64,000 bases of DNA, taken from positions 1,922,001 to 1,986,000 of the forward strand of contig NZ_BTPM01000001.1 of the NCBI RefSeq assembly GCF_036245475.1. The letters are read 5' to 3'. The notes under the pieces are model-generated. The model saw only the letters and a program-made list of their open reading frames with translations, did not search any database and was not told the DNA's origin. Shown here one piece after another: positions 33,565-42,729 of the stretch (position 1 is its first letter; the number at the start of each line of letters is the position of its first letter). The DNA is from Vibrio sp. 10N. Lineage in GTDB: Bacteria; Pseudomonadota; Gammaproteobacteria; Enterobacterales; Vibrionaceae. The translations under genes were made by a program, and so were the position numbers.

Positions 33565-34080
33565 TTACAACCGCGCCGTGTAAACGCACACCTCGCGCAC
33601 TCTACCTTGAGCTTGAATTGTTTTGGTTCCAACATACGTTGTACCCAACTTGCTTATAACTGATTTTGAACGCTCATTTTCAGTTAAATGCATGACTTTG
33701 AGTTTACTAAGGCCTAGATTCTCTTTAGCGTACTCGATTAGTGCTCTAGACCCTTCCGTTGCATAACCGACGCCCCAAAAAGGAACCCCCAACCAATATC
33801 CTAATGTCCCCTCTCCCTCTTCAATCCTAGGAAAACTCACTGCACCAATTAGAGTATTGCTATTCTTTAGAACCAGAGCGTAAACGACACCTTTGCCAGT
33901 GTTGAATAAATCTTTATGCGTTCTAATCCAGTCAACAGCATCAGTTAACTCGTATGGGTGTGGAATATTCGCTGTCATATCCGAGATGACTTTTTCACCC
34001 GCTAGTTCCGCGACTCTTGTTGCATCAAGTTCTGTGAAGGGTCTAAGAGTTAGTCTATTCGTATCAATCGTTGCTTGCAT
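33565..34080 (-). CDS. GNAT acetyltransferase (RimJ/RimL-like)
   Basis: 171 aa, intact version of the pseudogene at 2921. It opens RLTLRPFTELDA, carries the acetyl-CoA region YWLGVPFWGVGYATEGSRAL and ends with SVISKLGTTYVGT, the usual layout of ribosomal-protein-type acetyltransferases, though many relatives acetylate other targets. AGGAAA precedes the ATG. Confidence 0.9.
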   Translation of the reverse strand: MQATIDTNRLTLRPFTELDATRVAELAGEKVISDMTANIPHPYELTDAVDWIRTHKDLFNTGKGVVYALVLKNSNTLIGAVSFPRIEEGEGTLGYWLGVPFWGVGYATEGSRALIEYAKENLGLSKLKVMHLTENERSKSVISKLGTTYVGTKTIQAQGRVREVCVYTARL

Positions 34081-34095
34081 AGTTTCCTATTCACC

Positions 34096-34213
34096 TAACG
34101 CCTTGCTAAGATGCGGCTAACTGCCACGAAACCTAAACAAAGCCACCGTAATCACTAAACCCAACCGAACCAAAAATGCCAAAGGTTAGCCGTCATTCTT
34201 GAGCAGTTTGTTA
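34096..34213 (-). repeat. attC 56 (covarying inner arm)
   Basis: 118 bp. Inner arms are GCGGCTAAC and GTTAGCCGT where others have GCAGCTAAC and GTTAGCTGT: an A-T to G-C double change. Outer right arm CTTGAGCAGTTTG. Confidence 0.9.
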
Positions 34214-34223
34214 GGTAACGAAC

Positions 34224-34646
34224 TCAAAGGGAACACCTCATTTCAATTACATTTCCACAAGTGCCTGACTCAAGAAAATCTGCGCGTTTATAGAGACTTA
34301 CAGCAGGATTATCGGGAAATACCCTAAGAGCAACTTCAGCTGAATTGTGCTGTTTTGCGTGCTTTTTAACTAAGGTAAGGCAAGTAGTCCCTATACCCAT
34401 TCCTTGAGCACTTTTGATTAGCTGAAAGTCTCTAAGATAAGTGGTCGTGTCTGCGTAACTAAAGCGAATGACACCCACTCGTTCTCCGTTCGCATAAACC
34501 TCAAAATTGTCTAAGTTTTTCCAACTATCAGCGAACATTTCCCTATCCCAAGAAATGTCATAACGCTGATAATACTCTGCCATATTTGCTTTCGTTAGAC
34601 TTTCAGCGAACTCCCAATCTAACGCTGGCTTGAGAAAAACTTCCAT
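34224..34646 (-). CDS. GNAT family N-acetyltransferase
   Basis: 140 aa acetyltransferase. FQLIKSAQGMGIGTTCLTLVKKHA is motif A, and FPDNPAVSLYKRADFLES the C-terminal motif. ATG at 34646 has AGGAG five bases ahead and is preferred over GTG two codons upstream. Substrate unknown. Confidence 0.88.
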   Translation of the reverse strand: MEVFLKPALDWEFAESLTKANMAEYYQRYDISWDREMFADSWKNLDNFEVYANGERVGVIRFSYADTTTYLRDFQLIKSAQGMGIGTTCLTLVKKHAKQHNSAEVALRVFPDNPAVSLYKRADFLESGTCGNVIEMRCSL

Positions 34647-34663
34647 ATTCACTCCTAGTTACC

Positions 34664-34781
34664 TAACGCCTTGTTAAGTAGCAGCTAACTACCACTACAC
34701 TCAAACAAAGCCACCTTAATCACTAAACCCAATTCAAACCAAAATCGCCGACTGTTAGCTGTCTGCTTGAACAATTTGTTA
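34664..34781 (-). repeat. attC 57
   Basis: Class A, 118 bp, intact. Confidence 0.92.
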
Positions 34782-34790
34782 TACGATTGC

Positions 34791-35183
34791 TCACGCTGAG
34801 CTTTGACAGATAAAACGAATCAAGTAGCCGTCAGGGTCTTTCACTATGGTTTGCCTAACAACAGTCTCCACATCCCCAGTTTGATAATTTTCACTTTGCA
34901 GCGGTAAGAAGACATCATTTGGAGAAAATACCATTGAATCAAGCCACTCCGACGTAACTTTGAATGTTAGGTTCATACCACGGCCAAAAGGAGCGACAGG
35001 TTCTCCATTTACCCAAGAATCCGACTTTAGTTGAGTGATCATTAGTTGGGTACTGTTGAATGATAAGAAAACAAAACCATCTCGTCGAAAAGCCACACTA
35101 AAACCCAACTCGGCAGTGTAGAATTCTTCGCTTACACCAATATCGGTCACAAGTAGTTCTGGTATTAAATCGTTAAAGTCCAT
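34791..35183 (-). CDS. VOC family (bleomycin-resistance-like) protein
   Basis: 130 aa VOC-fold protein. LIPELLVTDIGVSEEFYTAELGFSVAF is the first module and VKDPDGYLIRFI the closing strand, with PFGRGMNLTF between. It is related in layout to the proteins at 9597/15225/24452 but clearly a different gene. ATG at 35183 has GGAAG five bases ahead. Confidence 0.87.
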   Translation of the reverse strand: MDFNDLIPELLVTDIGVSEEFYTAELGFSVAFRRDGFVFLSFNSTQLMITQLKSDSWVNGEPVAPFGRGMNLTFKVTSEWLDSMVFSPNDVFLPLQSENYQTGDVETVVRQTIVKDPDGYLIRFICQSSA

Positions 35184-35200
35184 GCTTGCTTCCATTCGTA

Positions 35201-35317
35201 TAACGCCTTGCTAAGTTGCAGCTAACAACCACGACACTCAAGCAAAGCCACCGTAATCACTGAACTCAACCAAACCAAAATCGCCAAACGTTAGCTGTCT
35301 GCTTGAGCAATTTGTTA
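35201..35317 (-). repeat. attC 58
   Basis: Class B, 117 bp, intact. Confidence 0.92.
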
Positions 35318-35628
35318 GCTTTTTTTCGTGCGAAGAAGCCGACGTTTGGCACCAAGATCTTAAAGAAACGCTCCAAAGCCTACACTGCCAATGAACCCAA
35401 TGCAGAAGCATTGAACTTTCCACCAACTCGCAGCCTAAGATGGCGATACTTAAAGGCAACTCACGGCTCTTGCGCTGAAGCTGACAACCAAATGCACCAT
35501 ACTCGAAGTTGAGCGACGCTCTATCCAAGCAAAAGAAACAGCACGCGCGGTTTTGCAGATTGGCACTGACGAGCAGGTGTAAAGCTAGAACGATGAACAC
35601 CTATTCCAATGAACTCAACCGAGAAAAC
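35318..35628 (-). repeat. ORF-poor 310 bp cassette, copy 4 of 13
   Basis: 311 bp. The minus-strand frame is open from GTG at 35600 through the whole body and on into attC 58; the plus frame is also open but lacks its ATG (AAG). Closest to copy 2. Confidence 0.85.
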
Positions 35629-35748
35629 TAACGCCCTGTTAAGGGGTGAGCAACGCAATATCGAAGCCGCCGCATACCACCTTAATCACTTAAACCAACG
35701 CATAGTAAAAATGCCACGCGTTGCGAATCCCTCTTGAACAGTTTGTTA
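35629..35748 (-). repeat. attC 59
   Basis: Class C, 120 bp, relative of attC 37 with a compensatory change: CCCTGTTAAG/CTTGAACAG against CCTTGTTAAG/CTTGAACAA. Confidence 0.88.
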
Positions 35749-36135
35749 GGCATTGGCTTCCGGTGCCTCTGACTTTCTGAGGTATAGAGCCAATGACCCA
35801 AAAAGTAACTCTGCAACTAAATAAACATACATTAGTGTATTAGGTTGACCATCAAGCAAGATACCAATTAGACGACCAAACGCCATAGATAACAATGTAA
35901 TAGCTACAATGACTAAAGCCAAAGTTACATCTTGCTTAATCTTGAGGACGAGTATCAAAGCAAGACCGACTGCAAACTGGGCACCACCATACGTAGCCCT
36001 AAAATCAATAGTCGCTGAGGTAGAATTAGGGCTTGAGCCTGTAATTAAGTTTGCCATTTCTACCGGGAACACTGCAAAAATAGCTCCGTAGAGCAAAAAG
36101 AATAGCGCAGTTAAGTAAACTAATAATTTCGACAT
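35746..36135 (-). CDS. DUF4345-like membrane protein
   Basis: 129 aa with four hydrophobic helices (about 5-24, 49-65, 70-91 and 102-120). The N-terminal LLYGAIFAVFP and mid-chain RATYGGAQFAVGLALI are typical of DUF4345 proteins. Function unknown. GGGAG lies five bases upstream of the ATG. Confidence 0.8.
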   Translation of the reverse strand: MSKLLVYLTALFFLLYGAIFAVFPVEMANLITGSSPNSTSATIDFRATYGGAQFAVGLALILVLKIKQDVTLALVIVAITLLSMAFGRLIGILLDGQPNTLMYVYLVAELLFGSLALYLRKSEAPEANA

Positions 36136-36164
36136 ACCTACTCCCTTAGGTTCGAAAAGATGCC

Positions 36165-36281
36165 TAACGCCTTGTTAAGTAGCAGCTAACTGCCACTACA
36201 CTCAAACAAAGCCACTGTAATCACTAAACTCAACCAAACCAAAATCGCCAAACGTTAGCTGTCTGCTTGAACAATTTGTTA
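36165..36281 (-). repeat. attC 60
   Basis: Class A, 117 bp, intact. Confidence 0.92.
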
Positions 36282-36292
36282 GGTGATATCAC

Positions 36293-36625
36293 TCACGACA
36301 ACCACACCATTAAGCCACTAGCTAATAGCAACAAAATGCCGGCGATACCCACCGAAAAAGTAAAGCTGATTTGGTTATGTCTATCCTGAGCATCTATGTC
36401 ACGGCTGACTAATTCACGGTGAGTAATTAATGACATGACATCTTGATTGGCGGGGCTGCTACCGTCGTAAGCTAAATAGGCTATACCAATCGCAAAAACA
36501 CCACAGAATGCTACGTAATCAACCAGAGCGATTGATTCCAAATATGGAACTAACCAACGCCCAATAGCGCCAATGAGAACTATCGATATCAACGCATACA
36601 GAATACCCAGTATAAATGACTTCAA
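36293..36625 (-). CDS. Membrane protein of unknown function, copy 2
   Basis: Paralogue of 7401 with a few substitutions (N to S, T to A), three hydrophobic segments. TTG at 36625 preceded by AGGAGG four bases upstream. Its 3' attC is class A while copy 1 has class B. Confidence 0.72.
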   Translation of the reverse strand: MKSFILGILYALISIVLIGAIGRWLVPYLESIALVDYVAFCGVFAIGIAYLAYDGSSPANQDVMSLITHRELVSRDIDAQDRHNQISFTFSVGIAGILLLLASGLMVWLS

Positions 36626-36641
36626 GCTACCTCCTGTCACC

Positions 36642-36758
36642 TAACGCCTTGCTAAGTTGCAGCTAACAACCACGACACTCAAGCAAAGCCACCTTAATCA
36701 CTGAACTCAACCAAACCAAAATCGCCAAACGTTAGCTGTCTGCTTGAGCAATTTGTTA
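36642..36758 (-). repeat. attC 61
   Basis: Class B, 117 bp; start of the dense run of ORF-poor cassettes. Confidence 0.92.
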
Positions 36759-37068
36759 GCTTTTTGCGAGCGATGAAGCCAACGTTTGGCACCAAGGTTT
36801 TAAAGAAACGCTCCAATACCAACGCCACCGACGCACCCAATGCAGAAGCATTGAACTCTCCACCAACTTGTTGCCAAAGATGGCGATACTTAAAGGCAAT
36901 TAACGGCTCTTGCGCTGAAGCTGACTGCCAAGTGCACCAAGCGCGAAATTGATTGATAGCCTTTCCAAGCAAAAGAAACAGCACGCGCAGTTTTGCGATT
37001 TGGCACTGACGAGCAGGTGTAAAGCTAGGACGATGAACCCCTACTCCAATGAACTTAACCGAGAAAGC
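36759..37068 (-). repeat. ORF-poor 310 bp cassette, copy 5 of 13
   Basis: The minus-strand frame is cut by TAA at the TTAACGG site near 36900; the plus frame is open from ATG at 36773 for ~60 codons. CAATGC-AGAA-GCATTG hairpin intact. Confidence 0.85.
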
Positions 37069-37185
37069 TAACGCCTTGCTAAGTTGCAGCTAACTGCCAC
37101 GACACTCAAGCAAAGCCGCCGTAATCACTGAACTCAACCAAACAAAAATCGCCAACTGTTAGCTGTCTGCTTGAGCAATTTGTTA
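37069..37185 (-). repeat. attC 62
   Basis: Class B, 117 bp, intact. Confidence 0.92.
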
Positions 37186-37495
37186 GCTTTTTCCGTGCGA
37201 TGAAGCCGATATTTGGCACCAAGATTTTAAAGAAACGCTCCAAAACCAACGCCGCCGACGTACCCAATGCAGAAGCATTGAACTCTCCAACAACTTGCTG
37301 CCAAAGATGGCGATACTTAAAGGCAACTCACGGCTCTTGCGCTGAAGCTGACAGCCAAGTGCACCATAATCGAAGTCGATTGACGCCCTTTCCAAGCAAA
37401 AGAAACAGCACGCGGGGTTTTGCGATTTGGCACTAACGAGCAGGTGTAAAGCTAGAACGATGAACCCCTACTCAAATGAACTTAACCGAGAAAGC
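37186..37495 (-). repeat. ORF-poor 310 bp cassette, copy 6 of 13
   Basis: Minus-strand frame open but with GGG in place of the GTG start; plus frame open from ATG at 37200 to ~37436, the longest of the family. Confidence 0.85.
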
Positions 37496-37612
37496 TAACG
37501 CCTTGCTAAGTTGCAGCTAACTGCCACAACACTCAAGCAAAGCCACCTTAATCACTGAACTCAACCAAACCAAAATCGCCAACTGTTAGCTGTCTGCTTG
37601 AGCAATTTGTTA
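37496..37612 (-). repeat. attC 63
   Basis: Class B, 117 bp; same sequence as attC 72. Confidence 0.92.
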
Positions 37613-37922
37613 GCTTTTTTCGTGCGATGCAGCCGACGTTTGGCACCAAGATTTTGAAGAAACGCTCCAAAACCAACGCCGCTGACGCACCTAATGCAGA
37701 AGCATTGAACTGTCCACCAACTTGCTGCCAAAGAAGGTGATACTTAAAGGCAACTCAAGGCTCTTGCACTGTAGCTGAATGCCTAGTGCACCATACACAA
37801 AGTAGATTTGTGAGCGTTCCAAGCAAAAGAAACAGCGCGTACGGGTTTTCAATTTGGCACTGACGAGCAGGTGTAAAGCTAGGACGATGAACACCTACTC
37901 CAATGAACTCAACCGAGAAAGC
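37613..37922 (-). repeat. ORF-poor 310 bp cassette, copy 7 of 13
   Basis: With copy 10 forms a distinct subtype. Minus frame: GTG at 37894 to TAG after 67 codons. The plus frame is stopped by TGA in the AAGGTGATAC segment near 37737. Confidence 0.85.
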
Positions 37923-38039
37923 TAACGCTAAGCTAAGTTGCAGCTAACGCAATACCGCACACAACCTGACCACCGTATACACAAAACTCAACCAAACCGA
38001 AAATGCCACGCGTTAGCTGTCAAATTGAGCGCCTTGTTA
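37923..38039 (-). repeat. attC 64
   Basis: Class C, 117 bp, arms CTAAGCTAAGTTGC and AATTGAGCGCC; inner arms as class B. Confidence 0.86.
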
Positions 38040-38356
38040 AGTTTTACCATAAACGCGCATCTTACTTGGCAATGAACTGGTTGATTTAACGGAGTTTATG
38101 ACCCAATTCACACGGCACAGACCAAACTGACCACCAAATGCACGAAACAAAAAACAACATTCAATTTCAATTGGCAATTACATTTCCAGCGACACTTAGG
38201 ACGACAAGCCTAACAACAATCCAACCCTGAAGTTAAATGAAGCAACCCAAAGATATTAAGAGATTGGAAACCGAAAATTGCTGAACCTGCACCAGACAAA
38301 TACCTATGACAACAAAGAATACGGTTAATTTACTGCCACATTTCTTTGATGAAACT
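38040..38356 (-). other. ORF-less cassette body, 317 bp
   Basis: Between attC 64 and attC 65. No frame longer than ~30 codons with a start and ribosome site on either strand. Unrelated to the 310 bp family. Nothing recognisable. Confidence 0.6.
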
Positions 38357-38473
38357 TAACGCCTTGCTAAGTTGCAGCTAACTACCACGACACTCAAACA
38401 AAGCCACCTTAATCACTGAACTCAACCAAACCAAAATCGCCAACTGTTAGCTGTCTGCTTGAGCAATTTGTTA
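38357..38473 (-). repeat. attC 65
   Basis: Class B, 117 bp, intact. Confidence 0.92.
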
Positions 38474-38783
38474 GCTTTTTGCGTGCGATGAAGCCGACGT
38501 TTGGCACCAAGATTTTAAAGAAACGCTCCAAAGCCGGCGCCGCCGACGCACCCAATGCAGAAGCAATGAACCTTCCACCAACTTGTTGCCAAAGATGGCG
38601 ATACTTAAAGGCAACTCACGGCTCTTGCGCTGAAGCTGACAACCAAGTGCACCATACTCGAGGTTAAGCGATGCTCTTTCCAAGCAAAAGAAACAGCACG
38701 CGCGAGTTTGCGATTTGGCACTGAAGAGCAGGTGTAAAGCTAGAACGATGAACACCTACTCCAATTGACTTAACCGAGAAAGC
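38474..38783 (-). repeat. ORF-poor 310 bp cassette, copy 8 of 13
   Basis: Minus frame intact from GTG at 38755 for 94 codons, ending in attC 65; plus frame also open from ATG at 38488. The hairpin's right arm is changed (GCAATG), so pairing is weaker. Confidence 0.85.
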
Positions 38784-38900
38784 TAACGCCTTGCTAAGTT
38801 GCAGCTAACAACCACGACACTCAAGCAAAGCCACCTTAATCACTGAACTCAACCAAACCAAAATCGCCAAACGTTAGCTGTCTGCTTGAGCAATTTGTTA
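38784..38900 (-). repeat. attC 66
   Basis: Class B, 117 bp, intact. Confidence 0.92.
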
Positions 38901-39210
38901 GCTTTTTCCGTGCGATGAAGCCGACGTTTGGCACCAAGATCTTAAAGAAACACTCCAAAACTGACGCCGCTGACGCACCTAATGCAGAAGCATTGAACTG
39001 TCCACCAACTTGCTGCCAAAGATGGCGATAGTTAAAGGCGACTCACGGCTCTTGCGCTAAAGCTGACTGCCAAGTGCACCATAATCGAAGTCGATTTACG
39101 CCCTTTCCAAGCAAAAGAAACAGCACGCGCGGTTTTGCGATTTGGCACTGACGAGCAGGTGTAAAGCTAGAGCGACAAACCCCTACTCCAATGAACTTAA
39201 CCGAGAAAGC
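38901..39210 (-). repeat. ORF-poor 310 bp cassette, copy 9 of 13
   Basis: Plus frame stopped by TAG (GCGATAG) near 39026; minus frame stopped by TAG at the CTAAAGCTG site near 39058. Near-identical to copy 13. Confidence 0.85.
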
Positions 39211-39332
39211 TAACGCCGCATTAAGTGGTGAACAACGCGACAACCCAAGCTTAAACCTTGCCACATTTAGCACTGAAGCTGACCTAGGCTGAAATTGCCA
39301 AGCGTTGAGAATCCGTCTTAAATGCTTTGTTA
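39211..39332 (-). repeat. attC 67
   Basis: Class C, 122 bp, arms GCATTAAGTGGTG and CCGTCTTAAATGC. Supplies the stop of the gene at 39330. Confidence 0.86.
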
Positions 39333-40289
39333 TATTTTGATTACATTTGGTATCTCATCAAGGGGACCGCGATGTAATTCATGGTGAATTGCTTCATGAA
39401 CCCTCTCTCGAGTGAAGATATCAATGGAGTCCCAAAGGTCTGGTCCCAAACAAATATCCTCTGACTCACAAATCGCTACATAGTTGATGAACTTTTCGAG
39501 TTCTGTTTCCATTACCCCGTCAATCCATTCATTATCATCATGATGTTCAGCTAACCAAGAAACAACGACATGGGTTTCATTATCAGTTGGAATAAGGTTA
39601 AAAGTGGACATAACTTGAGGACAAGCCATTGCTTGATGATGAAACCTTTCATTAGCATCTCGCATCGGTGAAAAAACCGTACAGCTAGAAGCTTTGATGA
39701 CCTTGTCTATAACAACCCATTTAGTTTTAATTATTCCCGAGTCAGGTGAATTATAGACAGAGTATGCTCTGTCAAGGTAGAACGGTAAGTCATTCTCTAT
39801 GAACTTTTTGCGCCCTAAGTTTTGAAGCTTAAAATGGTTCAAGACTTCTTCGGGGAGCAACTTGGAGCAATTTTCGATTATTTTCTGAGTTTTGAAGTGT
39901 ACCAATTTTTTCCTAGTAACTTCATATGTAATTGTTCTGAGAAATAACGTTGCTGCTTGAAGAGAATCATCAACCTGGAGAGGGCGTTTTTCTACCGGAG
40001 CAAAAACCTGTCCATCATGGTTTTGGCAGAAACCTGGGTATATCGAAGCATTCTTAATCCGAGTCTTAATTAAGGAAAATGCACTTTCTCCTTTAGTTAA
40101 AACCTCATACATATTGAAGTTCATCGCATAGACTTCGTCATTTCTACTTATGACTTTGAGTTGTCCACCTCTCTGCTGTGAATGCGAGCCAATTGACATA
40201 TTTGAACAATGTGGAAAAAGACACTCGAATTTCTTGTTTTTCTTCAGCTTTTCAATTTTTCCGATTTCTTTTTTCAGTTCATGATCCAC
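39330..40289 (-). CDS. Zinc-finger/HNH-like protein, 319 aa
   Basis: A probable metal site at the N-terminus combines C23-x4-C28, SIGSH36 and a later GFC88-x2-H91-D. This C-C-SHS...GFCxxHD pattern recurs in uncharacterised proteins, some in defence islands, and resembles a treble-clef/HNH finger. The remaining ~220 residues are unassigned but carry HEAIHHELHRG near the end. GTG start with AGGAGG six bases upstream. Nuclease activity is not demonstrated by any motif I can see. Confidence 0.68.
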   Translation of the reverse strand: MDHELKKEIGKIEKLKKNKKFECLFPHCSNMSIGSHSQQRGGQLKVISRNDEVYAMNFNMYEVLTKGESAFSLIKTRIKNASIYPGFCQNHDGQVFAPVEKRPLQVDDSLQAATLFLRTITYEVTRKKLVHFKTQKIIENCSKLLPEEVLNHFKLQNLGRKKFIENDLPFYLDRAYSVYNSPDSGIIKTKWVVIDKVIKASSCTVFSPMRDANERFHHQAMACPQVMSTFNLIPTDNETHVVVSWLAEHHDDNEWIDGVMETELEKFINYVAICESEDICLGPDLWDSIDIFTRERVHEAIHHELHRGPLDEIPNVIKI

Positions 40290-40307
40290 TGAAGCCTCCT
40301 AAAAATA

Positions 40308-40406
40308 TAACGCCTTACTAAGCGGCGCTTGCGACTAACTAACCAAGCGCACGCAACTCCAAACCAAAAGCGCCAAGCGTATGGCGTCCGTTTGAGTAAC
40401 TTGTTA
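40308..40406 (-). repeat. attC 68 (short)
   Basis: Class C, 99 bp, arms TTACTAAGCGG and CCGTTTGAGTAA, a third variant of the covarying stem (ACT/AGT). Confidence 0.83.
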
Positions 40407-40767
40407 GAAACTCACTCGCCGTGAACGAACGTCTTACAACACTGACAAAGCAACTACTGCCGTTAAACTCAAAGCAACTGGGTTGCTGCACGTTGCTCTT
40501 AACTAGAGCATACTTTCAACATTGTTTACACTTGAGGTTTGCTAGAACAAGCCACCCGTATAACTCTCGGTGAAGGTAATTGCCACTAGAACAACGAGTT
40601 GGATGTGACCAAATACAATGGCATATTACCCTTGCGCCAAAACTAAATGGCGACAACACCAAAGAAACTGCGATGACCAACACGAATTTGATGCTTAGAT
40701 TGTGCTCACCGCATCAGCGAACGACGAACCAATTACTACCATTTGCTTTATGTTCCAGCAACCTTTC
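40407..40767 (-). other. ORF-less cassette body, 361 bp
   Basis: No gene with credible start and length on the minus strand. A plus-strand frame (40580-40792) begins at TTG and runs into the attC, so it is probably chance. Nothing else recognised. Confidence 0.6.
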
Positions 40768-40885
40768 TAACGCATTGTTAAGTAGCAGCTAACCACCACC
40801 ATACTCAAACAAGACCACCGTAAACACTAAACTCAAATCAAACCAAAATCGCCGACTGTTAGCTGTCTGCTTGAACAATTTGTTA
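40768..40885 (-). repeat. attC 69
   Basis: Class A, 118 bp, left core TAACGCATTG. Confidence 0.91.
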
Positions 40886-40894
40886 TGCGCGTGG

Positions 40895-41200
40895 TTAGTC
40901 GAGCACTGGTCTGAAAAAACTACGTTCATAGCTAATGATGCAATTTGTATCTTCAGCAAATTGAAAAGCAGCAATACACTCTTTATCTTTAAATGAATCA
41001 GTACGATATGTCTCGTAAGCTGCGAGACTTGGGAATGAAAACAAAGCTAAGGCCACATTATTAGCACCTTCAGAAGGTAAGAAATAGCCGTGATGTTGCC
41101 CACCAAACTTCCCTACGAGTGGGATCCACATTTTCGCGTACTCTTCAAATTCACTAACCTTCGATGGGTCAATGACATACCTTAGGTAACAAGTAACCAT
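40895..41200 (-). CDS. NIPSNAP family protein, copy 2 of 3
   Basis: 101 aa, differing from the copies at 14327 and 44825 by a V for I at residue 9. It starts with ATG where the other two have GTG. AGGA lies upstream. Confidence 0.88.
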   Translation of the reverse strand: MVTCYLRYVIDPSKVSEFEEYAKMWIPLVGKFGGQHHGYFLPSEGANNVALALFSFPSLAAYETYRTDSFKDKECIAAFQFAEDTNCIISYERSFFRPVLD

Positions 41201-41237
41201 TTATTGAATTCCTTTCATCGTTTTTCCTATTAGCGCA

Positions 41238-41355
41238 TAACGCCTTGTTAAGTAGCAGCTAACTAACACTACACTCAAACAAAGCTACCGTAATCACTAA
41301 ACTCAAATCAAACCAAAATCGCCAGCTGTTAGCTGTCTGCTTGAACAACTTGTTA
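41238..41355 (-). repeat. attC 70
   Basis: Class A, 118 bp, right arm CAACTTGTTA. Confidence 0.91.
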
Positions 41356-42081
41356 ACTGGCTACTCGCCTGTCAACTAAAGGCCAGATTTGATTTTGTGG
41401 TATATCTTCCATGTTCGTTGAGAGGCTATTGGTATCTGCTTCATATGGAATGGCACCTAAGAGACCATTAGAAAATCTACGTGCAATATAGCCTTTCAGT
41501 TCTTCGTTAAATCCACTAGGGCAAGTTACCCAAACAGCATTTAGCCAGAGTACAGTTAAAGATATATAGTTTCGCTCAAATTTCGAACTTTCGTAAGAGA
41601 CTGATAAGCTTAATGAGTTTCCAAATTTTACATTCATATCAACAAGTTGATTCTTAATTTTCAACCTAAAGTTACTAAGCAAAAAAATTAGACAAAAAAT
41701 AAAGTCGCGAAAAGAAGGATCATTTTTATCATTCACAAAGCCTGTAATTTCAACTTCCTTAAAAATAGCCCCTAAACTTTGTTGCACATCTTCAAGCACA
41801 CCTAAGCCTGATGGTCGTCTCATCGGAATTTTTCCACCATCCATTACATGCTCAGTTTTTCGTTCAAAATATGAAGTTACTGGCTTGAAATTATTAATGA
41901 CAACACCACAATCTTTTTGTTCTGGATGAGCCAGGAAATCTCCTAACTCTCGAAATATGCTTGGTTTTGGGGTGTAATCCCTAACCAAAACAATAAACAA
42001 AGCGACATCATCTTGGTCGAATTCACGTTCTAGATACTTATCAAAAAATTTATGTATATGATGCTTTGTATACGAATTCAC
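41353..42081 (-). CDS. Hypothetical protein, 242 aa
   Basis: Not recognised. The N-terminal FDQDDVALFIVLVRDYTPKPSIFRELGDFLAHPEQKD opens a compact alpha-rich domain; one hydrophobic stretch (FIFCLIFLLSNF, ~128-139) could be buried. GTG start with AGGAGG upstream. It sits next to the HEPN-like gene at 42217 and close to the zinc-finger gene at 39330. Confidence 0.7.
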   Translation of the reverse strand: MNSYTKHHIHKFFDKYLEREFDQDDVALFIVLVRDYTPKPSIFRELGDFLAHPEQKDCGVVINNFKPVTSYFERKTEHVMDGGKIPMRRPSGLGVLEDVQQSLGAIFKEVEITGFVNDKNDPSFRDFIFCLIFLLSNFRLKIKNQLVDMNVKFGNSLSLSVSYESSKFERNYISLTVLWLNAVWVTCPSGFNEELKGYIARRFSNGLLGAIPYEADTNSLSTNMEDIPQNQIWPLVDRRVAS

Positions 42082-42099
42082 GTCACCCTCCTAGCCAGT

Positions 42100-42219
42100 T
42101 AACGCCTAATTAAGGTGTGAAGCACGCGACCACCACACTTAACTTGAGCACCGTAATCACTGAACTTAACTCAAACCAAAAATGCCAAGCGTGCTGAATC
42201 ACTCTTAAATTATTTGTTA
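42100..42219 (-). repeat. attC 71
   Basis: Class C, 120 bp, arms CTAATTAAGGTGTG and CACTCTTAAATTATTTG. Confidence 0.86.
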
Positions 42220-42729
42220 GCTATCATCGCTATGGAAGAAAAACAGTACGTAATCTTTGAGAAAGTACGTCAACCAAAGAAACCTTGTCGCCATATCAAA
42301 GTACTCTTTGTCTGGTTTGTTATATGCCGACTTTATAAAACTACGATTACGTAAGTGCATTATTGAGTTACGCATATCAATTAACTCTTTATAATCTTGC
42401 ATGTTTGGAAAAGCTATCGACTTAAGAAATTGTTCTGATTTATTCCCTTTTGATAGGTAACTACTTAAAAACGTTTCGACAACAGCAGCAGACATGGAAA
42501 TTGAAGCTAACCAGTTTCCACACCGATAAGTGCCCTCAAGCTCCCATATAAGGTGCTGATGCTGAAAGTACCCTTCATTTTCTGAGCCGTAACTATAGTG
42601 CTTTCCTTTCGATACTGCTTGTCTCGCTAGCATAAATGCTTCTGAGTTGAGTTTTAACATTAACTCATCTCTAGCACACCAAAGTTCTACAGTTGGCGCT
42701 TCAAAACGGTCACCTACAAGATCAGTCAT
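42217..42729 (-). CDS. HEPN-like protein, 170 aa
   Basis: All-helical protein. R120-N-S-I-M-H125 fits the R-x4-6-H signature of HEPN domains, preceded by SAAVVETFLSSYL as in HEPN/DUF4145-type proteins; HEPN members often act as RNases in toxin or defence systems. The start at 42729 has AAGGA four to five bases ahead; the frame extends 42 codons upstream with weaker support. No nucleotidyltransferase partner (MNT) is adjacent. Confidence 0.62.
   Translation of the reverse strand: MTDLVGDRFEAPTVELWCARDELMLKLNSEAFMLARQAVSKGKHYSYGSENEGYFQHQHLIWELEGTYRCGNWLASISMSAAVVETFLSSYLSKGNKSEQFLKSIAFPNMQDYKELIDMRNSIMHLRNRSFIKSAYNKPDKEYFDMATRFLWLTYFLKDYVLFFFHSDDS

Noticed and set aside
35303..38667. Plus-strand frames starting MKPTFGTKILKKRS in the ORF-poor cassettes as genes
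   Set aside because: The frame is stopped or lacks its ATG in several copies, and no ribosome site precedes it.
40580..40792. Plus-strand 70-codon ORF
   Set aside because: TTG start without a ribosome site, and the end lies inside attC 69.
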